Shown: piece by piece, positions 45,401-57,599 of the stretch
How the letters are laid out: each line of letters starts with the position of its first letter
Numbering within the stretch: position 1 is the first letter of the stretch
NCBI GenBank assembly: GCA_026874595.1
Contig: CM049310.1
Location: 83,861,056-83,925,055, forward strand
DNA from: Sipunculus nudus
Lineage: Eukaryota > Annelida > Sipuncula > Golfingiida > Sipunculidae
Reading direction: 5' to 3'
Length of the DNA: 64,000 bases
Program-made: the position numbers and the translations under genes
Notes under the pieces: generated by a model
The model's database searches: none
What the model saw: only the letters and a program-made list of their open reading frames with translations
Told to the model about the DNA's origin: nothing

Positions 45401-48400
45401 GAGGTTGAACTTAGTCATCTGTCCAAAAAAGCACAATAAAATTAAAATCTCAGAAACAGCTAAAGCTATAATCACCAAATTTTATACCAATATTTGTCAC
45501 TTATGTCATATCTGATTTTGAGGTATTGGTGGCCCCGCCTACATTGATGTGTTTTTTACAAGCGAAAATGTAATTTTTAATTCCTCTTGCTTATACACTG
45601 ATTTATGATGAAACTGTTAAGCTGATTGGTTTAAACTTTACAAGAATTATTCTATGGTAGGGTTCTGCCAGTTTTATAAGAATATATTGGGTTAATACAG
45701 TTTTAAAAAGACATTGTAGCCAATTGAAAAGGCTTTCTGTATTTGAAAACAGATTTGACAACATGCTGAGTTTCAGCATCTGAGTCAAGAGGTCACTCAG
45801 TACAACTAGGTGGGGCAACTGACCTGGCTCGGGGGGGGGGGGGGGGGGGGGGTGTCTAGACAATGTGTCTAGACGTCTAGACACAGCGTCTAGATGTCTA
45901 GACACAATGTTTGGATGCAGAATTCCCAGATTATTGGAACTGTATCTTTCAAATATTTGGAAAAACTTGGTTAGCAGTTTAAGCAAATTGGGTTTATCAT
46001 CAGGTCACATGTAAACTGCTGCGCCCTCATTTTTGGTTGACCTCTGACCTTTCCTCTCTGCCCAGCGTCCATTTGTGTGTCTTTTTCCACACATAAACCC
46101 ACATATCTTGGGAACTGTTTGACCAATAAGGATAAAGATTTTGCACAAATGTAGCCCTGGGAAAGCTATACTTAAAAATGGTGGAGCCACCTGCAACCAT
46201 TTTTGCACAGCATCCATCTGTTCATCTGCCATGGTATAAAAACACTCATATCTCTGCATTGGTTGGACTTATCCACCAGAAATTTTGCATGTGTGTACAT
46301 CCTTGACAGCTTTCTTGATTTAATGACAGATGGTATTCTCATTTACAAGACAGGTGAAGCCACCTACATTGACTTTTGCAGTGTATGCGCATGCTTATTT
46401 ATACAGAGGAATTTGATACATCAGCCTAAAATTGGGTATGTTTGTACATATCGGATAGCTGTATAGTGTACAAGACTGGTGGCGCCACGTACAATAATTT
46501 TTGCACAGTGTATGTCCCTGCTTATTTCATAAGAGGGGTTTGACATGTCAGTATGACATTGGGCATACATATATATCTCTTCGTTGTATATAAGACTGAT
46601 GGTGCCAGCTACAATCATTGTATCCACCAAAACAAAGTTTTGCGGATACTATGTTTTCAGTCGGACACCGACACTGCTGCCATTGCTGCATAGGTTTCCA
46701 GAGAACTCCATAACCACTGGGCAGAATTTTTAAAATTCAGAATTATGATCGGTCACATGTGAACTGCTGTGCCCTCATTTTTGGTTGACCTCTGACCTTT
46801 CCTCTCTGCCCAGCGTCCATTTGTGTGTCTGTTTCCACACATAAACCCACATATCTTGGGAACCGTTTGACTGATAAGGCTAAAAATTTTGCACAAATGA
46901 AGCCCTTGGAAAGCTTTATAACATAACCTAAAAATGGTGGTGCCACCTGCAACCATTTTTGCACAGAGTCCATCTGTTCATCTGCCATGGTATAAAAACA
47001 CTCATATCTCTGCATTGGTTGGACTTATCCACCAGAAATTATGCATGTGTGTACATCCTTGACAGATTCCTTGATTTAATGACAGGAGGCGCCACCTACA
47101 TTCACGTTTAAGCTGCAGACATCCAAGCTCATATCTTGGGAACCGTTTGACCAATTGGGCAAACATTTTGCATGTGTATAGATGTCCCATAGCTCTTTAT
47201 CATATGCAACACTGATGGCGCCACCTGCAACCATTTTTGCACAGCGTCCATCTGTTCATCTGCCTTGGGATAAAATCACTCATATATCAGCAGTGGTTTG
47301 ACTTATCCACCTGATATTTTGCAGGTTTATACATCCTTGACAGCTTTCTTGATTTTCTGACAGGTGGCGCCACCTGCATTCTAATTTACGCTGCAGACAT
47401 CCAAGCTCATATCTCGGGAAAAGTTTGACCAATTGGGCCAAAATTTTGCATGTGTATGGATCTCACATAGGTCTTTATCATACACAAAACTGGAGGGTCC
47501 ACCTGCAACCATTTTTGCATGTCTGTCTGTTTGTCTGCCGTGGGCTAAAATCACTCATATCTTTGTAGTTGTTTGACACAAGTGCCTAAAATTTTGCAGG
47601 TTTATACATCCTGGACAGCTTTCTTGATTTTCTGACAGGTGGCGCCACCTACATTCTAGTTTACGCTGCAGACATCCAAGCTCATATCTAGGGAACCATT
47701 TGACCGATTGTGCCAAAATTGTGCATGTGTTTAGATCTCACATAGGTCTTTATCATACTCAAAACTGGAGGGGCCACCTGCAACCATTTTTGCACAGTGC
47801 TTGTCTGTTTGTCTGCCTTGGGCTAAAATCACTCATATACATGTAGTGGTTTGATTTTTCTGCCTAAAATTTCGCATATGTATACAACTTGGACAGCTTT
47901 CTGGATTTGTGGTAGGTGGCACAACTACATACACATTTAGGCTGCAGACATCCATGCTAATATGCAACACTACTCACTCTATTTACCCTTGCCACTCAAT
48001 CCATGCCTCACTCCACCCATTCCACTCTGATTTATGCGGATACACGTAGTCTCTTGTTGACTACCCATATTCTAGTTTTTAAAGTTTATGCATTTTTTCT
48101 CTATTTTTGAGATATATAAATACAGACACAATCTTGGCCTGTTGGTTAATCTGTTTGATGCTTCAGTTGAACGGGTATATACTACCATTCTGATGATAAA
48201 ATTTCCTTTTGCGAATCTCTTCCCAGTCAGCTTAGCGTCATGACCCATGGGTCTTTATTTTTTAGACCTTCATATATATGCAGTTGTCCGTCAACAGGGC
48301 ACAAATTGTAACCATTGGTCCTAGAATCTTCTTACTTGATATCCAGGAAGGTCCATGAAAAATCTCCTTGGAAACTTGAATTTAGGTCTCTGTTACCCAT

Positions 48401-50019
48401 ATTTTATGACCTATGGGGCTTATAAGCACCTTTCAGAATATTGAAAATTCGATACGAAAGTAATGCACAAATCATAACCATTGGGCCCAGAATCTTCTAA
48501 CTTGTCATCCTTAGATTTCCTCAGAAGTTTTCCCCAGAAACCTGTCAAAATGTCAGTCAGCTGAGCGTCATGACCCATGGGTCACTTGTTACAAAATCTC
48601 AACCAAACTGGCTTAGGTCCTGGTCACATGTTCAGACAAGAAGTACAATTTAAAAGTGGCTGATTGGTTTTTGAGTTTCATAAATATTCTAAAAAGTATA
48701 ATTTTCAAAGTGAGGCTGCTGACCCATGACAAATGCCATGTCACTTGGCCAAAATATTCGGAAGAAACAGAAGGTTGCAAAATATAAATGTTGGTTTTCG
48801 TTAAGTTATTTTACATCTCTTATTGGATCGTTGGTCCCTTACGCAGCTTTGGTGTCATATTGTGTAATAATATTTAAGTTTAATAGAAGGAACAGACTAT
48901 AGTTGTAATGCACAACTTCACAAATCAAGATTTGTAGCTCAGCTGACTTGGTCCTGCGTATTTTTCTTCTAAATTGACAGGTTAATTGTGTCCACCAAGA
49001 TGCCATATTTTTTTTTAAAACTGGTGACCTTCACCTTGCTCTTCAAAGTCGTCTGCAGAAACACATGACTTTAACTTTGATCTTTAAGTTAAAATTTATG
49101 AAAATCTAGTATTATTGTAATCTCTTAAACTTTTTATGTATTCCAGATTTTTCCTAAACTTAAATTTGACACATATTCTGTTTTCACCAAGTTCTTAAAA
49201 AGAGTTTGAAAACTGGATACCTTGACCTTCATCTTCAACGCCAGGTCTGCAGAAAGCTAGAATTATTGTAACCCTTATAAGTATTGAAGTGCTGCAGATT
49301 TTGATTTTTTTTTTGTTTCTATCAAGTTCTTGTATGATTTCAAAAGTTGCAGTTGGTTCCATGATTTATTGGCCAAGTTGGGCTTGTTAGCATGGTCCCC
49401 AACAGATACTATGGCATCTCTTATGCAAGAAATTCTAGTTTAATGGATTCCTCCTTGGGTGTTATCCTAACCATTCTGTTCAGAATGTTTTGCCTAAAAA
49501 TTGCACACAGACAAACTAAATAACCAAGGGTACAACATAGCAATTCTGATCTATTGGTGGATATATAACAATGTGTATTTCTACTGCTTGTGCAGTAATT
49601 GATGTGTATAAAAAATATAACATGTATATCAGTGTGAACAACTCATTTTGCATTTATGTTTACAGGGCCCAGTAGTGACAGGAACACACCCAGATCAGAC
49701 TCCAGTGGGAGCATATGGGAATACCACACCTGGCTACCCCATTGGTCAAGCATACCCACCCCCGGGTCAAGCATACCCACCCCCGGGGCAAGCATACCCA
49801 CCCCCAGGTCAAGCTTACCCACCCCCAGGGGAAGCATACCCACCCCCAGGTCAAGCATACCCACCCCCGGGTCCAGCATACCCTGCAACAGTGCCTGGCT
49901 ATCCTCCACAGGTTACAGAGGGGTATCTGCCACCGGGACAGGTGGCACCACCACAGGAAGGTTTTACCTACAGTTCACCTACTGCACCCCCACCATCTTA
50001 CGAGTCTGTGAGCAAGTGA
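42451..50019 (+). CDS. Two-transmembrane, His-rich protein with YPPPGQA repeats and C-terminal PPSY motif
   Basis: Coding exons 42451-42743, 43772-43934 and 49666-50019, all GT-AG and in phase, give 269 residues. Residues 1-52 are Arg/His/Gly-rich, with six consecutive His at 19-24. Membrane segments are predicted at about 57-80 and 100-127. Between them is a short loop with GYSGDWDSPFF. Residues 129-150 are Thr-rich with NxT/NxS sites. The tail has about six copies of a QAYPPPG heptad (near 180-222), then ends PPPSYESVSK, with PPSY at 261-264, the consensus for WW domains of NEDD4-type ligases. With both ends cytosolic, the tail could bind such ligases. The FKIIGPILLSIGF block recalls the second segment of TMEM200-like proteins, but I do not claim orthology. 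Function is unknown. Confidence 0.82.
42871..43140. mobile_element. MITE of the GGTATGGTTCTCAGGCAC family in intron 2 of the PPSY gene
   Basis: Left TIR TGTATGGTTCTCAAGCAC and right TIR GTGCCTGAGAACCATACCC. About 270 bp, with GCTAAACAGGTAAAAGCACTAC in the body as in the other copies. Confidence 0.75.
45064..45600 (+). repeat. GTGAGCTTATGCGATGG repeat, copy 1
   Basis: Starts GAACCTGTGAGCTTATGCGA and shares AACAATCTCTCTCAAGTTTG, TTTCAGTTCGG/GGTTCCAGTTCGG and GAACTTAnTCATCTGTCC blocks with 62868-63690. Confidence 0.75.
45831..45908 (+). repeat. G22 run followed by GTCTAGAC palindromes
   Basis: Twenty-two consecutive G (45831-45852), then a T and several copies of GTCTAGAC or TCTAGA-type palindromes to about 45905. 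Confidence 0.9.
49738..49880 (+). repeat. 21-bp coding tandem repeat (QAYPPPG)
   Basis: About six 21-bp units of the type CAAGCATACCCACCCCCGGGT with mostly silent CCG/CCA changes. Long open frames in other frames and on the other strand are by-products. Confidence 0.9.
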
Positions 50020-50790
50020 GGTCATGACCCTTCAGTGGTGGTATACTGAGCCTGTGGATAAGACCAAGCATTGATTATTGTTATAAGTGATTTTCAGTGG
50101 TATACAAACAGATATAGGGCTTGGGGTTAAATGTTGTTTCTGTTATTGAAATTTTAAGTTTCGACAGTCTTTATTTAATATTGATAAATACACTGCTATA
50201 TATTTTGTCTCAATTTATCATGTAATACACTGCTATTTTTTTTTTTAATTTCATGTAATACTTGTGTCTTTATATGTGTAGTATTTGTTATATATTCTCA
50301 TTGTTTCTGGATTATCCCTATAAATGATTTGGTTTCTGTTATACACTGTTATATATTTTGTTTTCATTTCTTAAATACTTTATCTCATTTATATATCCTG
50401 GATATGTTTTTATTGTGTTATACTATGCCATACTACATACCTTGCATTGAGATATGCTTCAAAAGATCTGGTTTGATTACTTTTATGTTATTTCTTTTTA
50501 ATTGTGGTCTTACACATTTATTTGGCCATGGAATGTGTAATATTGATATTTTTGAAAATAGCTTGGAATTCAGCATTGAAGCGTTCCTTGAAAACTAGAA
50601 TTTTGCTCTCAGGGAGCACAGATCCACTTAGGCAGCAAAGTACACCCATAAGGCATTGTTAGAAATGTAGCATTTTTCACATTTAATGTAAGTACACACA
50701 TCAGATACATGTGCTGCCTCCTAGCATGAGATTGGTTAAAAAAAAGCAGCTCAGTACCTCCATATGGCATTTTAAGAAATGCACCATTTT
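50020..50790 (+). other. Probable 3'UTR of the PPSY gene
   Basis: AT-rich sequence from the stop to the next repeat. No AATAAA is present here; GATAAA (50182) and AATACA (50224) are weaker candidates. A short ATACACTG(T/C)TATAT(A/T)TTTTG unit is repeated about four times between 50190 and 50370. Confidence 0.4.
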
Positions 50791-53573
50791 TAGCTCAGCT
50801 GACTATAAGTCATCTGAGCTACAGTCATGGTCCATTGTCCGTCGTCCGTCCATCTGTCTGGCCATCCGTCCGTCTGTCTGGATGTCCGTCCGTAAGACTG
50901 GCATGTTTTGACACGGTTGGACCTACGAATCTGAAATTCGGCATACAGTTAGATGTCCCCAAAATCTCCTACCATGCCGAAAATTGGGTCAATAGGACTT
51001 CGTTCCTTCGAGAAATTAAGGAAAAACCTCAATTTTTTATTAGAAATCTATTTTCCCAATTCAGGACTGCCTAATATCAAAACCACTCATCTGGTTTTCT
51101 TCATATTTACCATAAATATTTCTCTATATAGTTCCTATGTACATGCCAGATATTAAGTCAGTATTATATAATTTAAAAAAGTTATGGGCCCAAACATAAT
51201 GGACTTTGTAAAAAAATCAGGAAGATATTTGGTCACTTAAGACCAAAAGTGTTAAAGGTAGGGACTTTCTTTTCCAGTAATACAACTTTAATGAATCAAA
51301 ATTTTATTGTATACCAAAAATTAGATCAAAATCTGTTAAATTTTTTTAAATATTGGCAAAAATATAAAATTGGTACCTTAAATTTTGCCCAACTTTGGCC
51401 AATGGCATGGCATGTGGATTTAATTTTCACAGCTTGTATACATAAGGATTCAATCTGTTAAAATCTGAAATTTGAAAATAAAAGCTGCAAAATTAGACTA
51501 GTTATTGAATATTTTTGGAGGCTCTTGTTGTATTCCCTTACATTGTCAAGCAGTCCACTTTGATGACTGTAGGTCATTTAGTGAACATCTCTATGCTCCC
51601 CAGGCTGTTAGCATAATTTTAGATGTCCCCAAAATCTCCTACCATACCGAATTGGGTCATCAGGACTTCGTTCCTTCAAGATATTAAGGAAAAAAACTCT
51701 GTTTTCCATAAAAAAAGCCATTGTTACACTTCAAGGCTGCCTAATATCAAAACCACTGAACTGTTTTTGATCGGATTTAGTATTCACATTCTTTCATACA
51801 TTTTCAATGAACATACCAAAAATTAGGTCAGTATTGGGTATTATTTTGAAGTTATGGGCCAAAAAATAATGCAGTTTTTAAAAAAATAAGGAAATATATT
51901 TACTCACCTAACATGAGCATTGCTGAACCTAGAGACTTTCTTTCAGGAATATAACTTTATTTAATCAAGATTCAATTGTTTACCCAAAATTAGATCTGAA
52001 TTTTGCAAATTTTTCAAGTTATTAGCATAAATAAAAAATCAATACCTTAAATTTTGTCCTGTTTTTTGCAATTTTGCACTGTTGATTTAATTTTCACAGC
52101 ATATATACATAAGGATTTAATCTTTTAAAATCTGAAATTTCAAAGAAATTGATTGGAATGAATAGCTTTTATTCATGTTTTCATACACCATGTCAAGTGT
52201 TGTTTACATCTAGCCCACCTAGTAGTACAGCCTCCACTCGCATTATGTTACCCACCCCAGGCAGCTTGCCTTTGGTCAGCTTGGCCACTACCAGCAGGCT
52301 CCCCTCTGCCCTGCACTCCCCCCCCCCCCAAGATGGTGCATAAATTAGATGAATGTTATTATTTTCTGTATTTGATTCATTCTTATTCTAGGCTATGCTA
52401 CATTTTAGATTTTGTATTGTACCGCCAGGGTTACAATGATTAAAGTGCACATTTAATTGTGTCCACAAAGTGGTGTATTGCTATTAAAGTGTGGATGTTC
52501 ATCAGATAAGTAATTCCTTACTTCAGAAGAGTAAAAACTTCACCAGGTGTGAAATTGACTATTAATTCCAGTAATAAATTAAAGCTGAGATAGTAACTAG
52601 CACAATGATATTGTTTGTCCCTCATTCAACCAACAGTGTGTATACTTTATTTGAAAAGATGTTTTATATTATCAAATTTACTTAATCTTTTATCTTATTT
52701 CAGAGAAATTAAGCATGTACTGAAAACTCCAATGTGCAAAACTTTTTAATAGTGATTCAAGGAATATTCTTGTAGATGCCATGTTGTGGCATTATTTTCT
52801 TTTAAATTGAGTTTAAACATTTATGATTTAAAATAATGAAATATATGTGTATGCATAATATGACCCAATATGAGCTACACTCTTTTCATATTCTTATATA
52901 AATGAAAAACATTACAATAGAATATTTCTACATCCACCTTCGTGCTGCCCTCACTTTTCCCTTCTCCGAACCCCATCCCAAAGTCAGCCTCAGTAAGCAA
53001 GAACAAGATGAATCAGATATATTCATACTCATAATATTTTGTATAACTATTCATCCATAGGTACCTATATACATGCCAGAAATTATGTCAATATTGTGTA
53101 ATATGTAGACATAGTGGGCATCACAATAATGTACCTTGTCAAGACTAAAGAGATATTGTGTCATACAGTCACAAATTCATATATCACTTCATCAGCATAG
53201 TTAATGATAACATCATATCTGTCAAATTGAAAGCTTGCAGACTACCATACACTTGGGATCCTTCAACAAATAGCCTTATCATCATTCTATTACTGCTTAT
53301 TACTGCTGTCATTGCATTCATATTTGCTCAAATATATCACAATTTTCAACCCCTCCTTAATAAATAAAAAATAAACCACTATATTTGACTCTATTAATCC
53401 ATCAGTCAGGTAATTTCATTTATCATTTACTCACATATTACATTACATTCCTTTATAATAGCCCAACATGTCCATGATATTCATAAGCTTTATCGACTCG
53501 ATATAGTATCACAGTGGAGAAATTATAGTCCAATCACGATCAGCTGAGCGCCGTGACCCATGGGTCCCTTGTT
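50791..53573 (+). mobile_element. AGCTCAG-family element, long copy
   Basis: Head TAGCTCAGCTGACTATAAGT/CATCTGAGCT at 50791, then GTCCGTCCGTCTGTCTGG runs, and 3' terminus CAGCTGAGCGCCGTGACCCA/TGGGTCCCTTGTT at 53540-53573. The body contains at least two diverged copies of the AGATGTCCCCAAAATCTCCT unit (50951 and 51622). It may be several fragments rather than one element. Confidence 0.5.
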
Positions 53574-53579
53574 CCTTTA

Positions 53580-55250
53580 CAAAAAATCTTGGATCCAGGT
53601 GGTGATCTGGATCACCTGCAAAATTTAATCAACTGTTCCTTGTGTTATTACAGAGCTGTCTTGAAACATTCCTCAAAATCTGTATATAAGCATATGAGTA
53701 TTGTTGCTACCAGACAGACCAACAGACAACCAACGCCAGCAAAAACATACCCCCTGCTTGGCACAGGTAAATATTTGATGTTTTAACAAATATGAGAAGT
53801 AAATATACTCTACCCACATCTGTATCTTCACCTGATCTATACAAGTAGATTCATAGCTTTAGCCTGAAGTCTTTCATAATTTACTGTATATATGTAGGAA
53901 CATCAAGTAATGTGCCTATCAAATTGTATCAGTAAATCATCACATGGTCCATAGTGCATGATTTCTTGAACTTTTGAAGATGGGAAATCTAAGAAATATG
54001 GAATGTTTAGAACCCGGTGCATGTGTGTGTGTGTTTGAACAGTTAGATGACCTATGGCACAGAATTCTGTTTGGTGGGGGGGGGGGGGGGGGAGGGTGTT
54101 AGGAGGCCTTTCGGTTGCCATTCTGGCAAGGTTGTGTATGTATTCTCTCTAAGGTATGTTTTAACTCTTATAATCACCCACAGGGTGCCATGTCCTGGTG
54201 AGCGGTCTGTTTTGTACAATATAATTAAGATAAACCCACTTTTAAAGGACACTTGACAAGGTCAGAAAAAAAATTCAAGATTTTAAATTTTAGTTTCATT
54301 TTATGGCCACAGTGGTAAAAAGGGGATCAACGGTATGGTATGTATTGTGCACTGCCAAAGTCATTACATTAAATCTCCCCTGATGTTTGTCTCAAGTATC
54401 ACATTATTTGTATCCTTTTGCATTTAAATAAATGTTTAATAAAATTTGTATATGTCTAATCTTGATTAAATAGCCTACTCTGTTATCGGTATATCTGTTG
54501 TTTATCAAAATGGTGTGTGATATCAGGTTCTCTTACAAAAGGTCATGATGTTCAGCAAATAGGGAAACGACCCTTGATGTTTGTGGTTGGAGTAATGACA
54601 ACAACTTTCTCAGTATGTTAAGTGTTGTTCTAGTCTTTATTAAGATAACTAAAGGTTAGATAACCAGCCTGGCCCTTGCCAAAGAAAGGTTTACTGACTG
54701 GACAGGAGTCGTAATATATTGAACTTTGCCTTTGTTGTCAAGGAAACACATCTGACTGTAAGTTTAGATTTGGGTTAAAATGAATATATTTTAAAGTATA
54801 ATGTTAGAAGTGATAATGCATATACTGTAACTTGAAGGTTGCCTCCGTTATATGAAGTATATATGTGACAGTGACCAATATTCACAAAGGAATTATAGAG
54901 ATTATAGTAGCCTCTGTCAGATAATAAACTGTAGAAGTGACAGAGGCCTCCGTTCAGAGGTCAAAGTGAACGCTGTTCACATATTGAACTATAGAAATAA
55001 TGGTGACCTCTATTCACACATCGAATTATATGAACTAGGAAACGATATATCTATATCTATATCTATCTTTATATATATATATATGGACCTGACGATCGCC
55101 GGTGTGTAAACATCATCTTCACCTTAGGTGAGAAACTCAGAGTTGTAACAAAACACTTTGACGGGTGTAATACTCATATTCAAATATATATATAGATATT
55201 TGTGTGTGTTTGTGTGTGCATATAAATGTATATATAAATATAAAATAAAT
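53580..55250. other. Gene-free stretch
   Basis: Nothing coding is supported. A G run is at 54076-54092. Imperfect ~50-bp tandem units occupy about 54860-55040, with GTGACCTCTATTCACA and GAATTATAGAAAT elements. A minor (TA)n run is at 55069-55084. Confidence 0.5.
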
Positions 55251-55252
55251 AA

Positions 55253-55254
<2 letters not shown>

Positions 55255-55318
<64 letters not shown>
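55255..55318 (+). repeat. (TA)n microsatellite
   Basis: About 60 bases of perfect TA, next to a long hairpin. Confidence 0.95.
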
Positions 55319-55320
<2 letters not shown>

Positions 55321-55414
55321 AAAGGGTATACACAGAAAAGTGGTTCACTGCCAGTGGGATTTGTGGGTTCCAAACCCACTGGCAGTGAACCACTTTTCTG
55401 TGTATAACTTTTCC
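55319..55414. repeat. 96-bp hairpin with ~40-bp arms
   Basis: Arm 55319-55358 (GGAAAGGGTATACACAGAAA...) pairs with 55375-55414 with only one or two mismatches, around a ~16-base loop. The stem includes GTGGTTCACTGCCAGTGGG and its complement. Confidence 0.9.
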
Positions 55415-55696
55415 ATCTATAAAACAATGAACCGGCATGGCTATTCATACATACACACACACATATATATATATTAGAAACTCCGAATGACGGACACAGA
55501 CAGGACCGGACAATTTGCCTGCATTAAAAAGATGCCTTTAGGAGGCAGGATATATATATTTCGGTACCTACTTTCAAGGGACTGCCCATAAGTGGCCGTA
55601 AATTGGAGGTGCCCTTCGTTCATGTATCTCTATTTACAAAAATATGTGATAGGATGTTAGTTTATATAATGTAAAGACATAAGGCCCCAAAAAAAT

Positions 55697-56004
55697 ATAG
55701 GTATGGTTCTCAGGCACCGCCCGCATCAATTTTAAAACCCCGCATCAAAACTTTTTATTTTTATTTTTAATAAAAACTTTCCAGTTTTGAGCTGCTGCCG
55801 CTCCGACATTTCTTTCAAGAAGATAAAACCATACAATTTGCTTTGTTTTGTAAGGCTTTTACTTATTTAGCAAAATAAAACTGTTATTTTCATGCTTTTC
55901 CCTTATCATTTGACATTTTTGTCGAAACATACAAAAAAATTTAAAATTAAAAAAGCGCCCGATCGCATTGATTTCTGAAAAAAAGTGCCTGAGAACCATA
56001 CCTT
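55697..56004. mobile_element. MITE of the GGTATGGTTCTCAGGCAC family, best copy
   Basis: TIRs GGTATGGTTCTCAGGCAC and GTGCCTGAGAACCATACC are exact inverse complements, with ACCGCCCGCAT and GCGCCCGATCGCAT just inside. About 308 bp, non-coding. Confidence 0.85.
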
Positions 56005-56010
56005 TTTTTT

Positions 56011-57260
56011 AGCTCAGCTGACTATAAGTCATCTGAGCTATAGTCGTGGTCCTTTGTTTTATTTTGGCCTAAGGGGCATAGAACACATTTTTTTGTGTGG
56101 TACGTGCATTGGTGTGATCATACAATATTGTGCATGTTTTACTATTTGTGCTTTACAGTGTGCATTTCGCATAGAGAACCCTGTATCTGTACTTGTGTGA
56201 CATATCCGTAATATACTTGTATCATACGCACTAATGGAGCAACCAAAATTTTGTATCATTTAGGTAAAAGCTTTAGCACATGGTGTGAAGTGTACATTAT
56301 TCTTCTTTAGGTATATGTTCTTCGTGTTATGTTAATAAGTGCACAGGTACACTTTTCATATTGTATCAACACAACAGTTATATTGTCAAACTTCAGAGAC
56401 TTACCCCGGTACGTGTCTATATAATGTATCGTACATTTTCTGTTGATATCTCATTATATATGCATTATGTCTGTACATACCAGTTATCATTTGTACCTAA
56501 TTATCTCAATACATGTTACACATAGATATAGCTGACATTGTCTTCTCATTTCCAACTGTACCTCAGGTTTACAAACTGCTGTGCATATTCTTTGAATGCA
56601 GGAATCCCACAAGCTTAAAAACAGGGAAATCCTTGAAAGTGCTTGACTTTAGTCAATAGCGGAAATTCCCTGTACCAGCCCTTGAAGTTCATCGTAACGG
56701 CTGGCTGAAACGGACCAGGGGAACCAAGACCTGCTTTTGTTACCATATAAACTGCAGTATTTTAATCTCAGGTTCAAATTTTGTGTACATTTCAGATTCA
56801 ATTAATTTAACGATACAATTTTAAAGACAAGCTGATGAAAATGGCAAATAAAACATTATAGGAGGATTTAACAGTGGAAGGGTACGTAGTAAAAAAAAAA
56901 AAAAAACTTGAAAATACAAATTTGCATCCTTGACAAGCCTTGAATTGACAGTGAAAATTAAGTTTAAGAATGTGTGAACTCTGCAACTACATGCTATACT
57001 GCGGGCCGAGCCACTATAATCTTTGTATAAAGATAAATGTATATGTATGCATACCAAATGCCAGGATCATCTTTACTCATCATCTAGTTTTTGATATTTT
57101 AAGGTATTTTTATACTCGTGTGCCTTGTTTCAGAGGGGACATGACACCCTCACATTTTAAGGGATGGGGAACAATGAACCATTTTCCCCTTCACTTTTAA
57201 GGGGGGGGGGGGGAGCAGGTTTCATCAAATTCCATCATAATTCCGTCTGTAAGTTTAGGC
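56011..57260. other. AGCTCAG-family head fragment and gene-free sequence
   Basis: The palindromic head at 56011-56040 directly follows the MITE. No coding sequence follows. An A run is at 56890-56905 and a G run at 57200-57214. Confidence 0.5.
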
Positions 57261-57269
57261 AAAAAGAAT

Positions 57270-57580
57270 AAGGTTTGGTTCTAAGGCCTTTTTTTCATAA
57301 ATCTGTGCGGGCGGGCGATATTTTTATACCTTTTGTATGTGTCGATAAAAATATCATGTGATCAGGGAAAAGCATGATAATAACAGATTTTTTTTTTGCT
57401 AAACAGGTAAAAGCACTACATAACAAAGGAAATCTTGTCAAAATTGTACTATTTTATCTTCATGAAAGAAATGTCTTAGCGGCTGGAGTTAAAATTGGTT
57501 AGTTTCTATTGGAAATCAAAATTAATATTTTTGATGCGGGGGATTAAAATTGACGCGGGCGGTGACTTAGAACCATTCTA
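57270..57580. mobile_element. MITE of the GGTATGGTTCTCAGGCAC family, diverged copy
   Basis: TIRs AAGGTTTGGTTCTAAGGCC and GGTGACTTAGAACCATTC, with the family's GCTAAACAGGTAAAAGCACTACA block in the body. Confidence 0.7.
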
Positions 57581-57599
57581 TTTCATTTTTTTGGGGCTT

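Larger units (their letters stand above)
43941..49660. repeat. Repeat field in intron 3 of the PPSY gene
   Basis: Mostly AGCTCAG-related and GTGAGCTTATGCGATGG-related repeats. Tandem ~300-bp units run from about 46005 to 47960, keyed by GGTGGCGCCACCTGCAACCA and TGCAGACATCCAAGCTCATA. Bases 46005-46345 and 46745-47085 are near duplicates. Family 3' termini (GCGTCATGACCCATGGGTC) lie at 48224-48256 and 48554-48590. A relative of 18890-19830 occupies 48600-49440. No coding sequence. Confidence 0.7.

Noticed and set aside
46005-47190. Several 60-90 codon minus-strand frames as a gene family
   Set aside because: They are copies of one non-coding tandem repeat and differ by frameshifts.
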